A stretch of DNA of 58,356 nt from Symbiodinium natans (Eukaryota > Sar > Dinophyceae > Suessiales > Symbiodiniaceae): contig CAJNDS010000233.1 of NCBI GenBank assembly GCA_905221605.1, forward strand, positions 133,649 to 192,004. Reading direction: 5' to 3'. How positions within the stretch are numbered: position 1 is the first letter of the stretch; every line of letters begins with the position of its first letter. The notes under the pieces were generated by a model. The model did not search any database. It saw only the letters and a list, made by a program, of their open reading frames with translations, and had not been told where the DNA came from. A program made the translations under genes and the position numbers. Shown here in pieces: positions 1 through 11,314 of this stretch.

Positions 1-628
1 TGCCCTTGGCCCTTCCATCCCTTGAAATCATACTAAGCATTACTGAGCCATACTAAGCCCGTGGCTGAAGCCAGAAATCACCGGAGGCACACCTTCCTGA
101 ACAACCAATCTGTGAGTTTGACAGAGCAGAAGAACTCCGTCTTCTCATATCTTCTAATCCGATGTCCTCCATCTTGAAATGCGCAGCAGTGCCACATCCT
201 GTCTGCGAAGTCGTTTGGAAGCAGACGGGTCCAGAGCGTAGCCCGTGACCCTGACAGTATGACAGTTTGTTGAGGCAGGGCAAATGGTACGCAACTGAAT
301 TTTCTGTCAGGCCTTGGATCCGGCAGTCCCAGACAGCGAGGGGTCCGACCTGACTACTCCAGTGAAAGTCATTCGGCGCATGCACCAGCATCTCCACAAG
401 CTTCGGACGCTTTCTGAACAGGAACATCTGGGAACTCGTCGCCAGGAAGGCGCGGTGAATCCGACCTCTTTTGCGTTTTTGAAGCTGGCGATGGTCCAAG
501 AGAACCCCCCTGTGGCTGCCTCCACCAACGCTCCTCTGGGGAAGTCTGGATGACAGCATCCGGTGGCACACACTTCCTCGGTTCCACAGTGCAACATAGT
601 ACTAACGGTCTAACGGTCACTAACGGCC
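1..628. other. No gene firmly supported
   Basis: All three minus-strand frames are partly open between about 53 and 597, with composition that could be exonic. If the exon at 629-748 is real, an intron could start at about 637 and end at an AG near 560, placing a second exon here. The three frames compete and none carries a motif I recognise. Confidence 0.3.
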
Positions 629-748
629 CTAACACCTGCTAAGAAACATCTCCCATAGAAGCTTCTGAGAGATGGGCTTCTGGTTGAAAGGAGGCGGGCT
701 CAGAAGTTCGAGCAGCTCGGCCTGAGTCAGCTTCTTCTTGTCGGTCAT
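629..748 (-). CDS. Candidate small exon, lysine/leucine-rich (39 codons)
   Basis: The minus-strand ATG at 748 opens a 39-codon frame beginning MTDKKKLTQAELLELL, then a short proline-containing loop and a second amphipathic stretch ending in WEMFL. The regular helical pattern and the lack of low complexity look like real coding sequence, unlike the surrounding DNA. It either ends at the TAG at 629-631 or, more likely, is a first exon that splices at the AG|GT near 637, since the frame stops right after that donor-like site. No domain is recognised. It lies on the same strand as the kelch and kinesin genes, which fits a unidirectional gene array. An EST or RNA read across 637 would settle whether it is spliced. 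Confidence 0.35.
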   Translation of the reverse strand: MTDKKKLTQAELLELLSPPPFNQKPISQKLLWEMFLSRC

Positions 749-1944
749 GGCCTCCGAGCGAGGGCACATCAGTAGGGCAGTTTGGGCTTCCTCGTTGCAA
801 GAAAGCGGCGTGAACCGCAGGTCCAGGGCGGTGCGTGGGCTGAAGCTGCAAGGCAGTGCTGGGACCCGAAAACACTGCGCAGGACTCTGCGGAATCCGAG
901 GCTTTCTAGGCTTCTATGCTGAAAGAGCTTCTGCACACAATCGAAAAATTCCAAGCGTCAGTATCTTTATGCCATGCGGGTGGCGTGGCACGCTGCTCGG
1001 AAACATCGCGCGATGTGAAATCGATGAACTTTGTGAGACTCGGAGCCCGGTGCGGCCTGGGCATGCCTGAACAGGTGAAACACTCTGCGCAGCCATTCAC
1101 GTTGGGGAGCGCATCATGTCAAACTGCTCCTGGCAAGCGGTCAGCCAACTCGGAGCCAACATGCTCACATCATGATGCGGCCTGGTTGATAATGCCATCT
1201 TGAAGCATTCCGCGAAGCCGCCCGAGGAAGCCACGTGTCAAGCTGGCCTCGAAGAACCCCGAAGATACAAAACTCTGCGCACACACTGTGCTGACCATCG
1301 CATTCTGAAGAATGCTTCGCCTCACGACCGTCGGCGACTTGCAGGTGCCGCGGAAGCGCGGCTGGCGCCTGGACAAAAAGCCACCCGAAACAGAAGCGAT
1401 GGCCGATAAACTACGTGTGCTCGGCCTGAAACGGCCCACACAAAGGATGCCGCGACTCCTGAAAGCCCATCAACTGGAGCACGTCCGCACTCGTCAAGAG
1501 ATAGTAGGCACTTAGTAGGCCTACTGTAACCCGTTGCGCTGCCTGCCGCCGACCTTCGCCTAGCACTGCTGATCGTTGCCTGGGCATGTGGACATGTGGA
1601 TATGTGCATGCGTGGGTGACACACTTAGCAGGGGCCTGTGTCTGCATGACGGAAGCTGCAGTTCTAGCAGGTCGTTGAAGTACTCGCCTTGCGAGATGAA
1701 CTCATGACATTAACCAAGAAGGCTGTGGTGGTGCGCCCATAGCCTGTGAAGTAGCGAGAGCCACCGAACACGATCACAGAGCCTAGGCACACATTGCAAA
1801 GCAAGCTGATCCCGTGTTGAGCTGTCAGCAAAAACCCTGCAACAAAGCTGGCCACGGCGATGTGGAACGAAGCATGCAGAAAAATGGCTGCGCAGGTACA
1901 CCTGGATGACGGCCATTCACTTTCAACACTTCTTGGTCATGCAC

Positions 1945-1954
1945 GAGAGAGAGA

Positions 1955-1988
<34 letters not shown>

Positions 1989-2011
1989 GAGAGAGAGAGG
2001 GGAGAGAGAGA
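1945..2011. repeat. GA microsatellite
   Basis: About 67 bases of GA dinucleotide repeat with a few GG or AAG interruptions. Confidence 0.95.
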
Positions 2012-2803
2012 TGCCCACGACATCTCACACTTCAAATCACGTGCCTCTGCCACATGCTGTTCCCGGTCTTGGGACTAAGTTCACTCCAAGGAATGCTGCG
2101 CCCATGCTGAGAACGGACAAGACATCAGACACGGACCAGGGCGCAAGCAGTTCCCGCAATAGCAGCATAACGTTGGCTCCACGTCTTTGCGCGGAGGTCG
2201 AAGACCTTATGCTTCTGCTTCGCTACGAGGAAACAAACAACAAGCAAAGGCGAGCACCGGGCCTAGCCGTCGTGTTAGACACCAGCCAAACCCACGCCAC
2301 TGAAAAGAGGGATTCCCTGTTGCTCCATTCCCAAACAAAACGTTTCGGAATGGAAGAAACAGCACTGACTAGCAGTCACTGGCAGTTCGAGCCATAGGAG
2401 GGTGTGCAGCTGTTCTGGAGGGGGTCTACGTGCCACATCACCGCTTGCATTAGCCCGACTTCCGATCACAGACATGAACTCGCACCTCGACATGTCATCA
2501 CCTATTCCTTCCAAACAGCCCCGCCACAAACCGCAGTGGTCATTGCAACTAGCCTTGCACCGCATGAGTCCCTTGCATAGGGCTCATCTAGACGGTTGTA
2601 CCTCAGACGCGCTGAATGCTCGCTAGAACGTCTTCAGGCCGGAGCAAGAACATTCCTCAACCCAGGTTGCGGACCAAGTGCGCCACTGGCGCAAGCTGTG
2701 GGCATTCAGGCCCTGGCTCCCCAACCTGGTCACCGACAGGATACACGACGAATCGACATCGAAGGTAGGCAAAAGTCCAGCAACGACGACTGTTCGACAA
2801 CAA

Positions 2804-2845
2804 ACCCACCACCACCCACCCACCCACCCACCACCCACCCACCCC
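2804..2845. repeat. CCCA/CCA microsatellite
   Basis: An imperfect run of CCCA with interspersed CCA units, about 42 bases. Confidence 0.9.
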
Positions 2846-4200
2846 TGCGACTGCTAATCTTAAGTTTTTACACACAACGATGCCAAGGTCCAAAACGAGG
2901 AAAACAACGACTCTTGCGAGGATTATGATGACGACACATTGCCACTCGCTTGCGAGAGATGAAAATCCCAGAACGAAAAGTGTTTCCTCCAGGATGGTGA
3001 CTGCATTCCGCCAAGCCGGGGACATTGAGAAGGATGCAAGAATCCAAAACCGAGAGAATGGAAAACGAGGATAATCCCAAGACCGCGTCATCCACAAAAC
3101 ACCGCTGATTACTGGAGTTATAGACAGGCTTAGAAGATTGCCTCGGATTGCCACACACAGTTGCAGGGCATCTGCGACATTCTACGACACGACGACTTGG
3201 AGATGCGAGATGTTGCAATGCTACGAGGTGCCGGGAAAACGCATCGACAAGATGCCAGAAACACTGAGAAGGTTCTCACACTTGAGAAGCAAAAACACCA
3301 ATACCATCCAAAACCGAAGACAGCTGGCACCCCTGGCCTTTCCGCTTTCGCGTTTCACAACGAACCAAATTTTCGAGCATCAGGGACACAGTCCGTGTGG
3401 AAAAACATGAACACTCGATCTGCAGCTCTCAGCGTGAAGCATATGTGGCAAGGTCCCGCCCAATAACAAGAGCTGGCAGCAGCCAAGCCTGCAGTCAACT
3501 TCCAGGACTCGGTGCGATCTAATGTCATCGGAGGATGCCGTGTTGATGCTAGGATCTGCACGGAACCAGGGCGGCAGAAACGGCCCAAGGCGGTTCAGGA
3601 CCGGAAGCACGCACTGAAGACCAGCGCCTTGCAAGCGAATGGCTGAAAGAATCATTTGCATTATAAAGGAAGAACGGGTTCGCCAAAAGAACTCCGAAAG
3701 CCGGGCCTCTCTGCCAGGTGCAAGATCTCAGCACGTTCGCATCTCACGTTTCGTGTGCACACCATTTCGCTATAAGGCCCGATCGAAAAGGGTCCGGAAG
3801 TCGTGCGGCTGATCTGGTTCCTGCGGGGCTTTTCGCGACAATGGTAATTGCCGAAAAAAAATCTACAGTCACTACAGTCAGCAGTCAGCAGCCTCAAACT
3901 GCCAGGTGCTTCCACCATAGATGAACCTGAGCACAAAACAACGGCGAAACCTGTCTGATGTCTGAGGAACTTTGCTGTTCTTTGCAACCAAGCCACCATT
4001 GACCATGGACCAGCTGACAAGCTCCATGCCAAACTCGAGGAGAAGGACTCTGACCGTCGCATTCCAGCTGCCTGTCAACCAGAAGGTTCGCGAGGTTCTT
4101 AGTGGAACATCGACACTTGGATGCACTTGGAATGCCAGCCTCCATGCCAACATTGCTGAGCCGTTGGCCCCTGCCGGCTTGACAACCACTATGCACTACT

Positions 4201-5292
4201 TCAATAACAGAGGTGCAATTTATATAGGTCAGGTCCACTAAGGTCCACTTCTGGGCCTGGGTCGGATGTAAGGTCCAGCGACCAAACTTCGTTTGTACAC
4301 CGTCCACCTGCGAAACGACCTCCAAATATGACGAACTCGTCGTTGAAAACCGTTCCTTTCAAGCCCTGGCGGGCGCTTGGAATTTGACCGGATTCCACTG
4401 ATCCAGGCGAAGCGATAAGTTGCCAAGCTGCCCTTGGCCTTTCGGAATCATCACTGTCCCAACCGTCCAATCGCAACGCGGATGTTACATTGGTGACATC
4501 TGCATGGGGAGCTCCCCCTCCAAAGAAGAAAATTGTCCGTCGATGTGGATCGAAATCAGCCGCTACTCCATTCATAGATGGGTGGCCATGGGGGAGCCTG
4601 CCTTGGGCTGTCCCACAATCCAACTTTTGCACTAAAAGGTCGGGCCGCGTCGGCCGATTTCCACGACCAGATACATCAGGTAATTCCAGCAAATATACCT
4701 CCCGCAAAGGGTGAATTGAAGCACCGCCGACTACGTCAGGCGAATAGCCGCCAGAAAGTCCCATCATCCGATCACCACCTATCCAGAACAAGAGTGGCGA
4801 CTGCGATGCCAACATGACGTTGTTGGATGCAGTTGTGGTGGGTGAAGCCATGGATGGTGATGGTGCGTCATCGGACAGCTCGGTCCACAAAGCTGCGCTG
4901 CAAGCATCTTCGTGCGATTCCTGTTCCCATGGCGTTTCGGCCATGGACATGTTCAGTTGACGACACATGTCCCGCCAGTTGACCAATTCTGGCTCCGGCG
5001 TTGATGTACCTGGCGTGAATCGGCGGACCGCCATGCCAGGTCGGACATCATCCGTCGCAACTTCGCGAGCTTCAGGGCTGAAGGCCCCCAAAAACCGTGC
5101 TGCAGCAAGCCGATTTTGGGATATTGCCAGCCGTTGCCATAACCTCTCTTCTGCCGATGTATCCCGCAACCATCGACAACATGATCCCACAGTGCTCAGC
5201 GCGGCTTCGTCCAGGCAAAGCAGGAAGCGGTAATGCACACAAGACACCACTTCTTCCAAAAGCGAATGTCCTGTAAGAAATGCACAAGCCAT
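4201..5292 (-). CDS. F-box-like / kelch-repeat protein (363 aa or 5' part of a longer gene)
   Basis: Residues about 10-60 have the spacing of an F-box: a leucine-rich helix pair followed by a basic stretch and ERLWQRL. From about 165 onward there are kelch-like blades: LLFWIGGDR, REVYLLELPD, RRTIFFFGGG, then ARQGLKGTVFNDEFVIFGG ending NEVWSLDL. Each shows the G-G pair and the W or L/Y-D spacing of kelch repeats. In known families an F-box/kelch protein is the substrate receptor of an SCF ubiquitin ligase, with the kelch propeller holding the substrate. The first ATG in the frame is at 5292; the open frame extends 12 bases further without an ATG. Only two to three blades are present, so the propeller is incomplete. 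A minus-strand segment at about 3960-4060 contains another kelch-like PSPRVWHGACQL, suggesting a spliced downstream exon. Confidence 0.7.
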   Translation of the reverse strand: MACAFLTGHSLLEEVVSCVHYRFLLCLDEAALSTVGSCCRWLRDTSAEERLWQRLAISQNRLAAARFLGAFSPEAREVATDDVRPGMAVRRFTPGTSTPEPELVNWRDMCRQLNMSMAETPWEQESHEDACSAALWTELSDDAPSPSMASPTTTASNNVMLASQSPLLFWIGGDRMMGLSGGYSPDVVGGASIHPLREVYLLELPDVSGRGNRPTRPDLLVQKLDCGTAQGRLPHGHPSMNGVAADFDPHRRTIFFFGGGAPHADVTNVTSALRLDGWDSDDSERPRAAWQLIASPGSVESGQIPSARQGLKGTVFNDEFVIFGGRFAGGRCTNEVWSLDLTSDPGPEVDLSGPDLYKLHLCY

Positions 5293-5304
5293 GCAGCCTC
5301 TCAA

Positions 5305-6472
5305 TGTGGCCCAAAACAGTTAACCATCGAGGCAACACCTTTAAAAACGGCAGGCTATATTGTTTTTTTGTCTCTTACTGGCATTCACTTGCAGTTGTCT
5401 GCTGGAACCCATGCCGAAAAGCGCGGATGATTGTGTTACCTATACTCAAGTACTCATGCTCATGCGCATCATACAATCCATGCACCCGCACTGGACATGC
5501 ACGTGAGCCCGACGTCGGATGGCTACAGGGAAGGCGCAAACAATCGAACGAGCTAGTGAACCACTCCGCAATACCATCGCATCATACACATGTGAACACC
5601 GCATGCAAAAACCTCTCTTTGTCACTCACATGGTTTTTGTATGACTTCTTGAAACGCATTGTTTACGACATCTTTTTGTGACAACATTGTCAGCTGCTGG
5701 CGTCCTTGATTGCGCCATCGCTGGTGTTTCCGTAGCAAATGGGGGGGGGAAACGACGTGAAAACAGTTCCTTCAGCTCAGCTTGCCGGTTCTTAGAAGCT
5801 GGCGAGGCAGGAAAGAAGAGGGCTTTTTGGTAGACCCCTCGGTGCCAACATTTCGCCTTCAGTGCCTGGTGCTTGGTATCTTAACTCGCCTCAACCAACA
5901 AAAGATGTCTTGTCATGTCGGGGCACTATTACATCACTGCTGCCTTAGAAGCATGTTCTTGGTGCATCTGGACAAACTACCTTGTTAGCTGTGGTGGCAG
6001 GATGCCACTACTCACTAGTGCAACATACCCTCCCGGACCACAATTTGAACTTCAATTTTCCCCGCGACCATCTGTGCCGGTGGCTTGTACACGCCGTACA
6101 TGGGGCAGCTGCTTGACTTGAACCGGCATATGCACTGCGCAAGGCTCTCAGGTCATCAGCCAACCCTGTTCCCCCTGGACGTAGAAACTAGGAGGCAGCA
6201 AAGCACGGACACCTCAGCTTGTCATGTCGGAAACTGATCTCAATTCACGACTCCAAAGTGGCACAGACCCTGGAGCCCCCGCATGCTTCGTATGGCAAAA
6301 GAGTGAACATTGGAAGCAAAGGTTCGGAGTCACCGCACCGACAGCCAATCGGCAATGCAGCGCCGAGAAAAACAGACAACCAGTGACAAAAATGCAGATG
6401 ATGTATAGGAAACATGCTCCGTGATTCTGAACCACCTTTTCTTTGGCTGCTTTTGCATGATTCCGTCTTCTC
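5305..6472. other. Intergenic, nothing recognised
   Basis: This 1.2 kb lies between two minus-strand genes. It contains a G homopolymer near 5742 and short AT-rich runs, but no ORF with recognisable content. The promoter or 5' region of the kelch gene and the 3' UTR of the kinesin gene should lie here. Confidence 0.6.
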
Positions 6473-9235
6473 TCACTCAGCAAATCCTACAATCCGAGCA
6501 GCGACGTCTGCATCTGTCATCAGATACGAATCTACCGGCTTGGTCTTCACAGCTTTCGCGTATGCATCTGCAAACTTGCTGCAAGCCGTAACCTTCTTTG
6601 GTGGATCGTGTCTGCCCTTGGTGTGATAAGGCCAAAGAAAAAGCACTTTGCCTTTGAAGCCTTTCACATTTTTGCCAAATCCCGAGCCATCGAAGCTCTT
6701 CGGAAACGTCCCGTCGAAAAACCACAGCCAGGGCCCCATGTACTCTTGCAGTGAAAAATTGGGATCTTTCTTGACCTTGGCTTTGTACTGAGCTTCATCC
6801 ATCTTGTTCAACCTGTTTTCCAATACCAAGTTGCCCGCTCGCTTTGGATGGACCATTTTGTACCGCACCGCACGCACTGCCCCCCAGTCTCGGCCGTAGA
6901 ACACAGGCTTGGCCAAGCCAAGCCAATCGCAGAGCTCCAACAAAATCGCGACATCAGAGTCTAAATGTTTCTCAGCAGTTCCAAGCAGTTTAGGCGCCAA
7001 TACCTGATGGTTGACGTCCCTCAATGCGGCAATGAGGCCTTCCAGCTCTTCCAGTTCGCTGCCCAAACCGCCCAGAAGAATCACGGTTTCTTCAGCTGCT
7101 GACTGCCAGGTGCCCCAAACTTCGATGTCACCCGCTGTCAAAGCCACAGTTCCTTTGCCACCAGAGAGGCGCAGTTCATTTGCCGCTTCGGCAATCTTCG
7201 CTTTCTCCTGATCTGCTTGGTCCTGCGCCTGCTTCTGTTCCACCTTGTTCTTGACATGCGACGCCTGCATAGCGAAGCGAAGAGTGCTGACGCTCTCGCT
7301 GAGGGAGTCTGCTGCTTGAGTCACGCATGCAATGAGGGCAGTCTTGCTGTCGCCACCCAGCCCTGCTTTCAGCAGCATAGTCAAAGGAGAAGCATTATAG
7401 GGAATGAAACCCTTGGTCTGATTGATGTCGGCTTCAATCAGAGACATTACCACTCGTCCCAAGGCAGTCAAAGACAAATTCACGTTGGTTGCCTCTGCAA
7501 AGCCATCACCAGTGACTCCACTCCTTGCTACACGCTCGCTGCCAGCCAAGTCAACAATGAACATGGATGAGAAAATGTCAACACTGTTGGCATGTTTCAG
7601 TCGCAACATCAAAATGGCATGGCTACGGCTGGAGACTTCATTCATATCCTGTGCTCTTGTAGCACGTCGTGTTGCTCCTTTGGCCACAGCTTGGAGAATC
7701 TCACTCGCCGACGTGGCTTTCTGGCTTGAAAGACCAACTAGCTCAACTCCAGCCTTGCCCTCCACGAGTTTCCCGAGCCCTGCAGCATCTGCCAACAGGT
7801 CCTTAAAATCATCCAAATAAAGCTGCACGTACTCATAATGCAAGTCTTTGTCTGCTGGCAACTTCTCAAAGATGTCTGAGAGGCTCCTGGTAACGATCCC
7901 AGGATCCTCAGGGGGGCCGAAGATTGTGTAGGTTTTTCCGGTGCCCGTTTGTCCATACGCAAAAATTGTGACATTTGTCCCTGCCAAGAAATCTTGCACA
8001 AAAGGCTTCGCAGTGGAATTGTACACAGCTTCCTGGCTCATAGACTGCTCGAACACACGATTGAACACATAACTGCCCTTCAAACTGGAATCGCCGCTTT
8101 GCACCAAGATCCGCTGTGGGGGAGGGTCGCGAGGAAAGTCTGTGTCCGAGACGGCCAAGCAATTCTCAGACCTGACTTTCAGTTCTCTTTCCAAAAGCGG
8201 CCTGATCCGAATGAAAACTGAAAACGTGTCGTTGATTTCGCCCATTTCGATCGAAGTCATCTCCGGCCCCAGCGGGGATGTCTTCACAGCCACTTTCCGG
8301 GGGGGGGCCCTTACATACTGAAAGAGCTCTTGAAAGCAATCCGGTGAAGCTCGAAAAACCAAGGCATGCCCAGCGTGCGCCAAGGCAGTTTTCTCCAAGC
8401 TGCCGGTCCACCACGTTCCATCCTTCATACTCCGGATGGGAGTTGGACCATCTGCGTCTTTCACTTTCCAAAGAACAAACGTGCCCAACAAACCCATAGT
8501 GCTTGGATCCAGGAGCAACGCCGAAAGTTGATTCAGACCAGAAAGCATCCAGGGAGGTTGAGCTGGATAAAATTTCTCACAGCCACAAAGCATGATGTCA
8601 GCTCCTCGTGATTCGAGGTTTTCCCGAAGTCCCTTAGGGACTTCTCCGATCTGAACATTCAAGAGCACATGATGCGCTGCAAATGGAGTAGGGTCTTGCG
8701 CATACGCGCGTAGAAAAGCACAGGCGCCAATGCCCTCTGCAAAAACCGAAGCACAGCCGGAAGGTATCCTGAGGCATTCCATGAGACGTAGTAGTAGCTC
8801 TCCGTCCAGAGAAGACCAGTCTTTGGTGCTGCCGGGTTTTCCACTTGCACGGCCAAAGCCTGGGAGATCCAAAGCCACAACATGGAATCCTTCCTGTGTC
8901 ATGGGCAACCAGAAGTGGCTCCACAAGGCCATGCAACGATCATCGCCAAAGCCATGAAGACACAGGGCAACGCGAGATTCTGGAGCTTCTAGTGCATCAA
9001 CCGCTTGTAGGCACCGAAGGGGCATGCTGTACTCGATGCCTCCTAAGCAAGTCTTCGCCACGTAGCCGACCATTCGAGAGAAAAGCCGCTTCTCGTCCTC
9101 ATTGAACGTAGCCGCCGCACTGAAAAAGGCATCTGCGTCGTCCATGTGCTGCTTCTCCAGGACCATCTTCTCTGTCGACACCGGAACATGGATGCCTTCG
9201 CTGGACGAAACATCCAGTGATGCGCCCGAACCCAT
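6473..9235 (-). CDS. Kinesin motor flanked by two alpha/beta-hydrolase folds (920 aa)
   Basis: Residues 336-665 form a complete kinesin motor: VFIRIRPLL, P-loop GQTGTGKT (428-435), switch I NEVSSRSH (532-539), switch II DLAGSER (562-568) and the SLTALGRV helix. All nucleotide-binding residues are intact, so microtubule-dependent ATPase activity is expected. Residues 85-310 are an alpha/beta hydrolase: HGFGDD (94-99), DLPGFGRASG, and a C-terminal GH at 289-290. The nucleophile elbow reads AEGIG (166-170), so the usual Ser is Gly and this copy is probably inactive. A short coiled-coil-like linker (665-690) leads to a second hydrolase-like fold (715-920). Its GRDWG elbow (781-785) resembles haloalkane dehalogenase/epoxide hydrolase, but the terminal catalytic His is not evident. 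The N-terminus MGSGAS fits an N-myristoylation signal. An in-frame TAG lies 12 bases upstream of the ATG, supporting this start. No introns interrupt the frame. Confidence 0.93.
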   Translation of the reverse strand: MGSGASLDVSSSEGIHVPVSTEKMVLEKQHMDDADAFFSAAATFNEDEKRLFSRMVGYVAKTCLGGIEYSMPLRCLQAVDALEAPESRVALCLHGFGDDRCMALWSHFWLPMTQEGFHVVALDLPGFGRASGKPGSTKDWSSLDGELLLRLMECLRIPSGCASVFAEGIGACAFLRAYAQDPTPFAAHHVLLNVQIGEVPKGLRENLESRGADIMLCGCEKFYPAQPPWMLSGLNQLSALLLDPSTMGLLGTFVLWKVKDADGPTPIRSMKDGTWWTGSLEKTALAHAGHALVFRASPDCFQELFQYVRAPPRKVAVKTSPLGPEMTSIEMGEINDTFSVFIRIRPLLERELKVRSENCLAVSDTDFPRDPPPQRILVQSGDSSLKGSYVFNRVFEQSMSQEAVYNSTAKPFVQDFLAGTNVTIFAYGQTGTGKTYTIFGPPEDPGIVTRSLSDIFEKLPADKDLHYEYVQLYLDDFKDLLADAAGLGKLVEGKAGVELVGLSSQKATSASEILQAVAKGATRRATRAQDMNEVSSRSHAILMLRLKHANSVDIFSSMFIVDLAGSERVARSGVTGDGFAEATNVNLSLTALGRVVMSLIEADINQTKGFIPYNASPLTMLLKAGLGGDSKTALIACVTQAADSLSESVSTLRFAMQASHVKNKVEQKQAQDQADQEKAKIAEAANELRLSGGKGTVALTAGDIEVWGTWQSAAEETVILLGGLGSELEELEGLIAALRDVNHQVLAPKLLGTAEKHLDSDVAILLELCDWLGLAKPVFYGRDWGAVRAVRYKMVHPKRAGNLVLENRLNKMDEAQYKAKVKKDPNFSLQEYMGPWLWFFDGTFPKSFDGSGFGKNVKGFKGKVLFLWPYHTKGRHDPPKKVTACSKFADAYAKAVKTKPVDSYLMTDADVAARIVGFAE

Positions 9236-9595
9236 GGAAGCCGTCTACTGAGTCTACTGAATCAGACGGTCGGCAGCGCCAAAACCGACTTGGTTACCGT
9301 ACAGTAGCTGAATGCTGACACATCGCTGGCGGCTCTGTGACTTCATACATAGCACAAAACGTCCAGCATGTGCTTCAGGCGCAGGAAGTCCGAGCCGTCA
9401 TGTAGCGGTTCAACATCTGTTCAAGACTCTGGTGCCAGTTGCGGGCTGGGCTTTACCATGTGGCAGCGCGATATGCGACATTCAGCTCATTCGCCAGGAT
9501 TTCGATGCCAAAGACCACAAAAAAACGCGACCTCCTGACCGCAGGATGCTCCAAGATACATGGAGTCCGGCACCATGTTGGCACCATGTTGGCAC
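9236..9595. other. Upstream of the kinesin gene, nothing recognised
   Basis: No supportable ORF. It should contain the 5' region of the kinesin gene and the boundary with the LINE fragments to the right. Confidence 0.5.
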
Positions 9596-9599
9596 ACTC

Positions 9600-10090
9600 T
9601 GAGCGCGGTAGGCCGGCGAATGAAGGCGAAGCTCCGGGCATGTGGGGAGGGCGGTATAGACACGACCTGCAAAAGGACCAGCCTGGGAGTGTCGCAGGGC
9701 AGCGAAGGCCTCGTCAATCGTGGAGGCGGGGGCCGCAAGGAGGGCATCGTCAACCGTCTTGTGGAAGCTGTTCGCTGCCAGCCGCACGCGAGTCAGCCGG
9801 TTCGTGGAGTGCGGGATCGGCTTCAGTCTCTGGTCAGGCCGTGGCTGGTGAGGACAAAGGGGCAGCTCTGGGACGTTGGGAGGCAGTGGAGGTTGCATGC
9901 AGGACCTGCGAGGAAATGCAAACTGTCGTCGCCAAAGGCGCTTTCGCGGGCCTTGATGGTGCGAAGCGAGTCGGCCCATGAAACAAAGTCGGCAGCAGGG
10001 GCATGCGCCGCGGCACTGCGCAGGCCGAGGCTCCCGCAGCGAAGGCACTTGCAGCACTTGAGCCACGCTGCGGTGCTGTTGGCGCGCAGG
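9600..10090 (-). pseudogene. Decayed LINE fragment (region between RT and endonuclease)
   Basis: The minus strand carries, in more than one frame, the block GSLGLRSAAAHAPAADFVSW (about 10047-9960) and the block SQAGPFAGRVYTALPTCPEL (about 9694-9602). Both match the complete LINE ORF at 11471-15241, which has GLGLRSAARHAPAAYWASW and SQAGPFAARVLTARPTSPEL in the same order. The frame changes between the blocks show it is dead. It is an older relative of the neighbouring LINE in the opposite orientation. Confidence 0.75.
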
Positions 10091-10644
10091 TGGGTGGCCG
10101 TGCACGTCAGCAAATGCAGCGGGAGAGGAGCCGCAGCTAAGACTGGGTGCGTGACCCTGCTGTGGGTTTCCTTTGCCTTTCGTTTGGCTAGCTGCTGGGC
10201 CCCCAGGGGGTGGCCCAGCCCTGGGGACCGGTCCCCGGTCGGACCGGTCCCCAGTCCGACGAGCACCCATGTGAGCTCGCACGGCAGTTGGGGCGGCAGC
10301 CATGCAGGAGCGCACAGCGCATCAAACAGGAAAGACGCGTGAACGTGTCACAGCACGGAAACGTAGCATCCTCGAGCGTCTGACCGATGAGCGTGGCGAT
10401 CGATGCAAAAAATTTTTCCCCCCCGCAAACTCGTCCCGACGTGGTCCAGTACATCACTACGCAGCAAATTCGTTTTTTCTCGCAGTTTTTTCCTGCTGCC
10501 TTTGGTGTCCGCGCCACATGTTCTTACACACCGCTGCTTACGGCTGACCCTGTCCAGGCCGAGCCTGCTCGCGGTCCAGCTTGCGGCAGGGCGCGATCTA
10601 GGGCCACGCCCGCAACGGCCTGTTGGACTGCGACGGAAACAACT

Positions 10645-11150
10645 TTTTTTTCTTCGCACCATTCTCAGCCCGCAAGAAGTGCCGGGGGTCCGCCTCTCAG
10701 CGCAGCCTACTGTCGGGGATGGGCTCCACCCCGCGTGCGTCCGCCAGCAGATCCCCCCACGGCGGCGGGTCGCCGTCACCATGCTCCACCCCCGCCAGCG
10801 GCAACTCAAGCAGCGACATGGCATACGCACGCTGGGCCGCCAGCATGCCAGTCCATCTGTGGATGCTGGCCCGGCATGCGGCAGGCCTCAGACGCGCGGG
10901 TGCCTCGCGTGCCCGTGCCGCGGCGAGTTGGCGCAAGAAGGTGACGGTCTCTGTGTCCATTCTCTCGCCCGATGACTACCAACCTGCAACGGCGAGCTGC
11001 CCGGAGCTCCGGGTACGTGTCCTGGCGCTTCCGCCGCGCAGCGTCGGAAGCCGCCGCCCCGGGCGAGAAGCCGGATCAAGGTCATTCAAAAGGCTCTCGC
11101 AGGCTGTCCTGTCCAGGCAGGCGGCACGCTGCCATCCCCCGGGCCCGGGC
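10645..11150 (-). pseudogene. Decayed LINE 3' end (endonuclease domain)
   Basis: On the minus strand, TYPELRAARRCRLVVIG (about 11030) is followed in another frame by FLRQLAAARAREAPARL and MSLLELPLAG (about 10950-10750). This is the C-terminal part of the restriction-like endonuclease of this LINE family; compare TYPELC and FVRQLARCRARAAPA in the copy ending at 15960. A run of eight T at about 10646-10653 is the minus-strand poly-A tail. A second T run at 11158-11170 may be the tail of another short insertion next to it. Confidence 0.75.
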
Positions 11151-11314
11151 CGGCCAGTTTTTTTTTTTTTTGGGCTCAAGATGCAAGGTTCTCATGGGCC
11201 CCTAGTCTTTTCGTCGCCCCACACGGCTGCTTGGGCCCGTTTTGAGACCCCCTAGCCTTCCCGGCCATTCTGCACTACTGGGTACGGTACCCCAGCATAA
11301 ATAAAACCGTTGCG

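Larger units (their letters stand above)
749..3890. other. Long stretch without a supportable gene
   Basis: Only short, mutually inconsistent ORFs occur. The stretch contains a GA microsatellite and a CCCA-type microsatellite (listed separately). A-rich stretches and repeated short words suggest intron or intergenic DNA. Some minus-strand frames near 3900-4060 may be a downstream kelch exon (see the kelch gene). Confidence 0.5.

Noticed and set aside
3894-4325. 143-codon minus-strand ORF with PSPRVWHGACQL
   Set aside because: Kelch-like only over a short stretch; kept as a possible downstream exon of the kelch gene, not as a gene of its own.
11158-11180. T-run followed by GGGCTCAAG resembling the spliced-leader end
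   Set aside because: One base too many compared with TTTTGGCTCAAG and no upstream leader match; better read as a poly-A tail on the minus strand.
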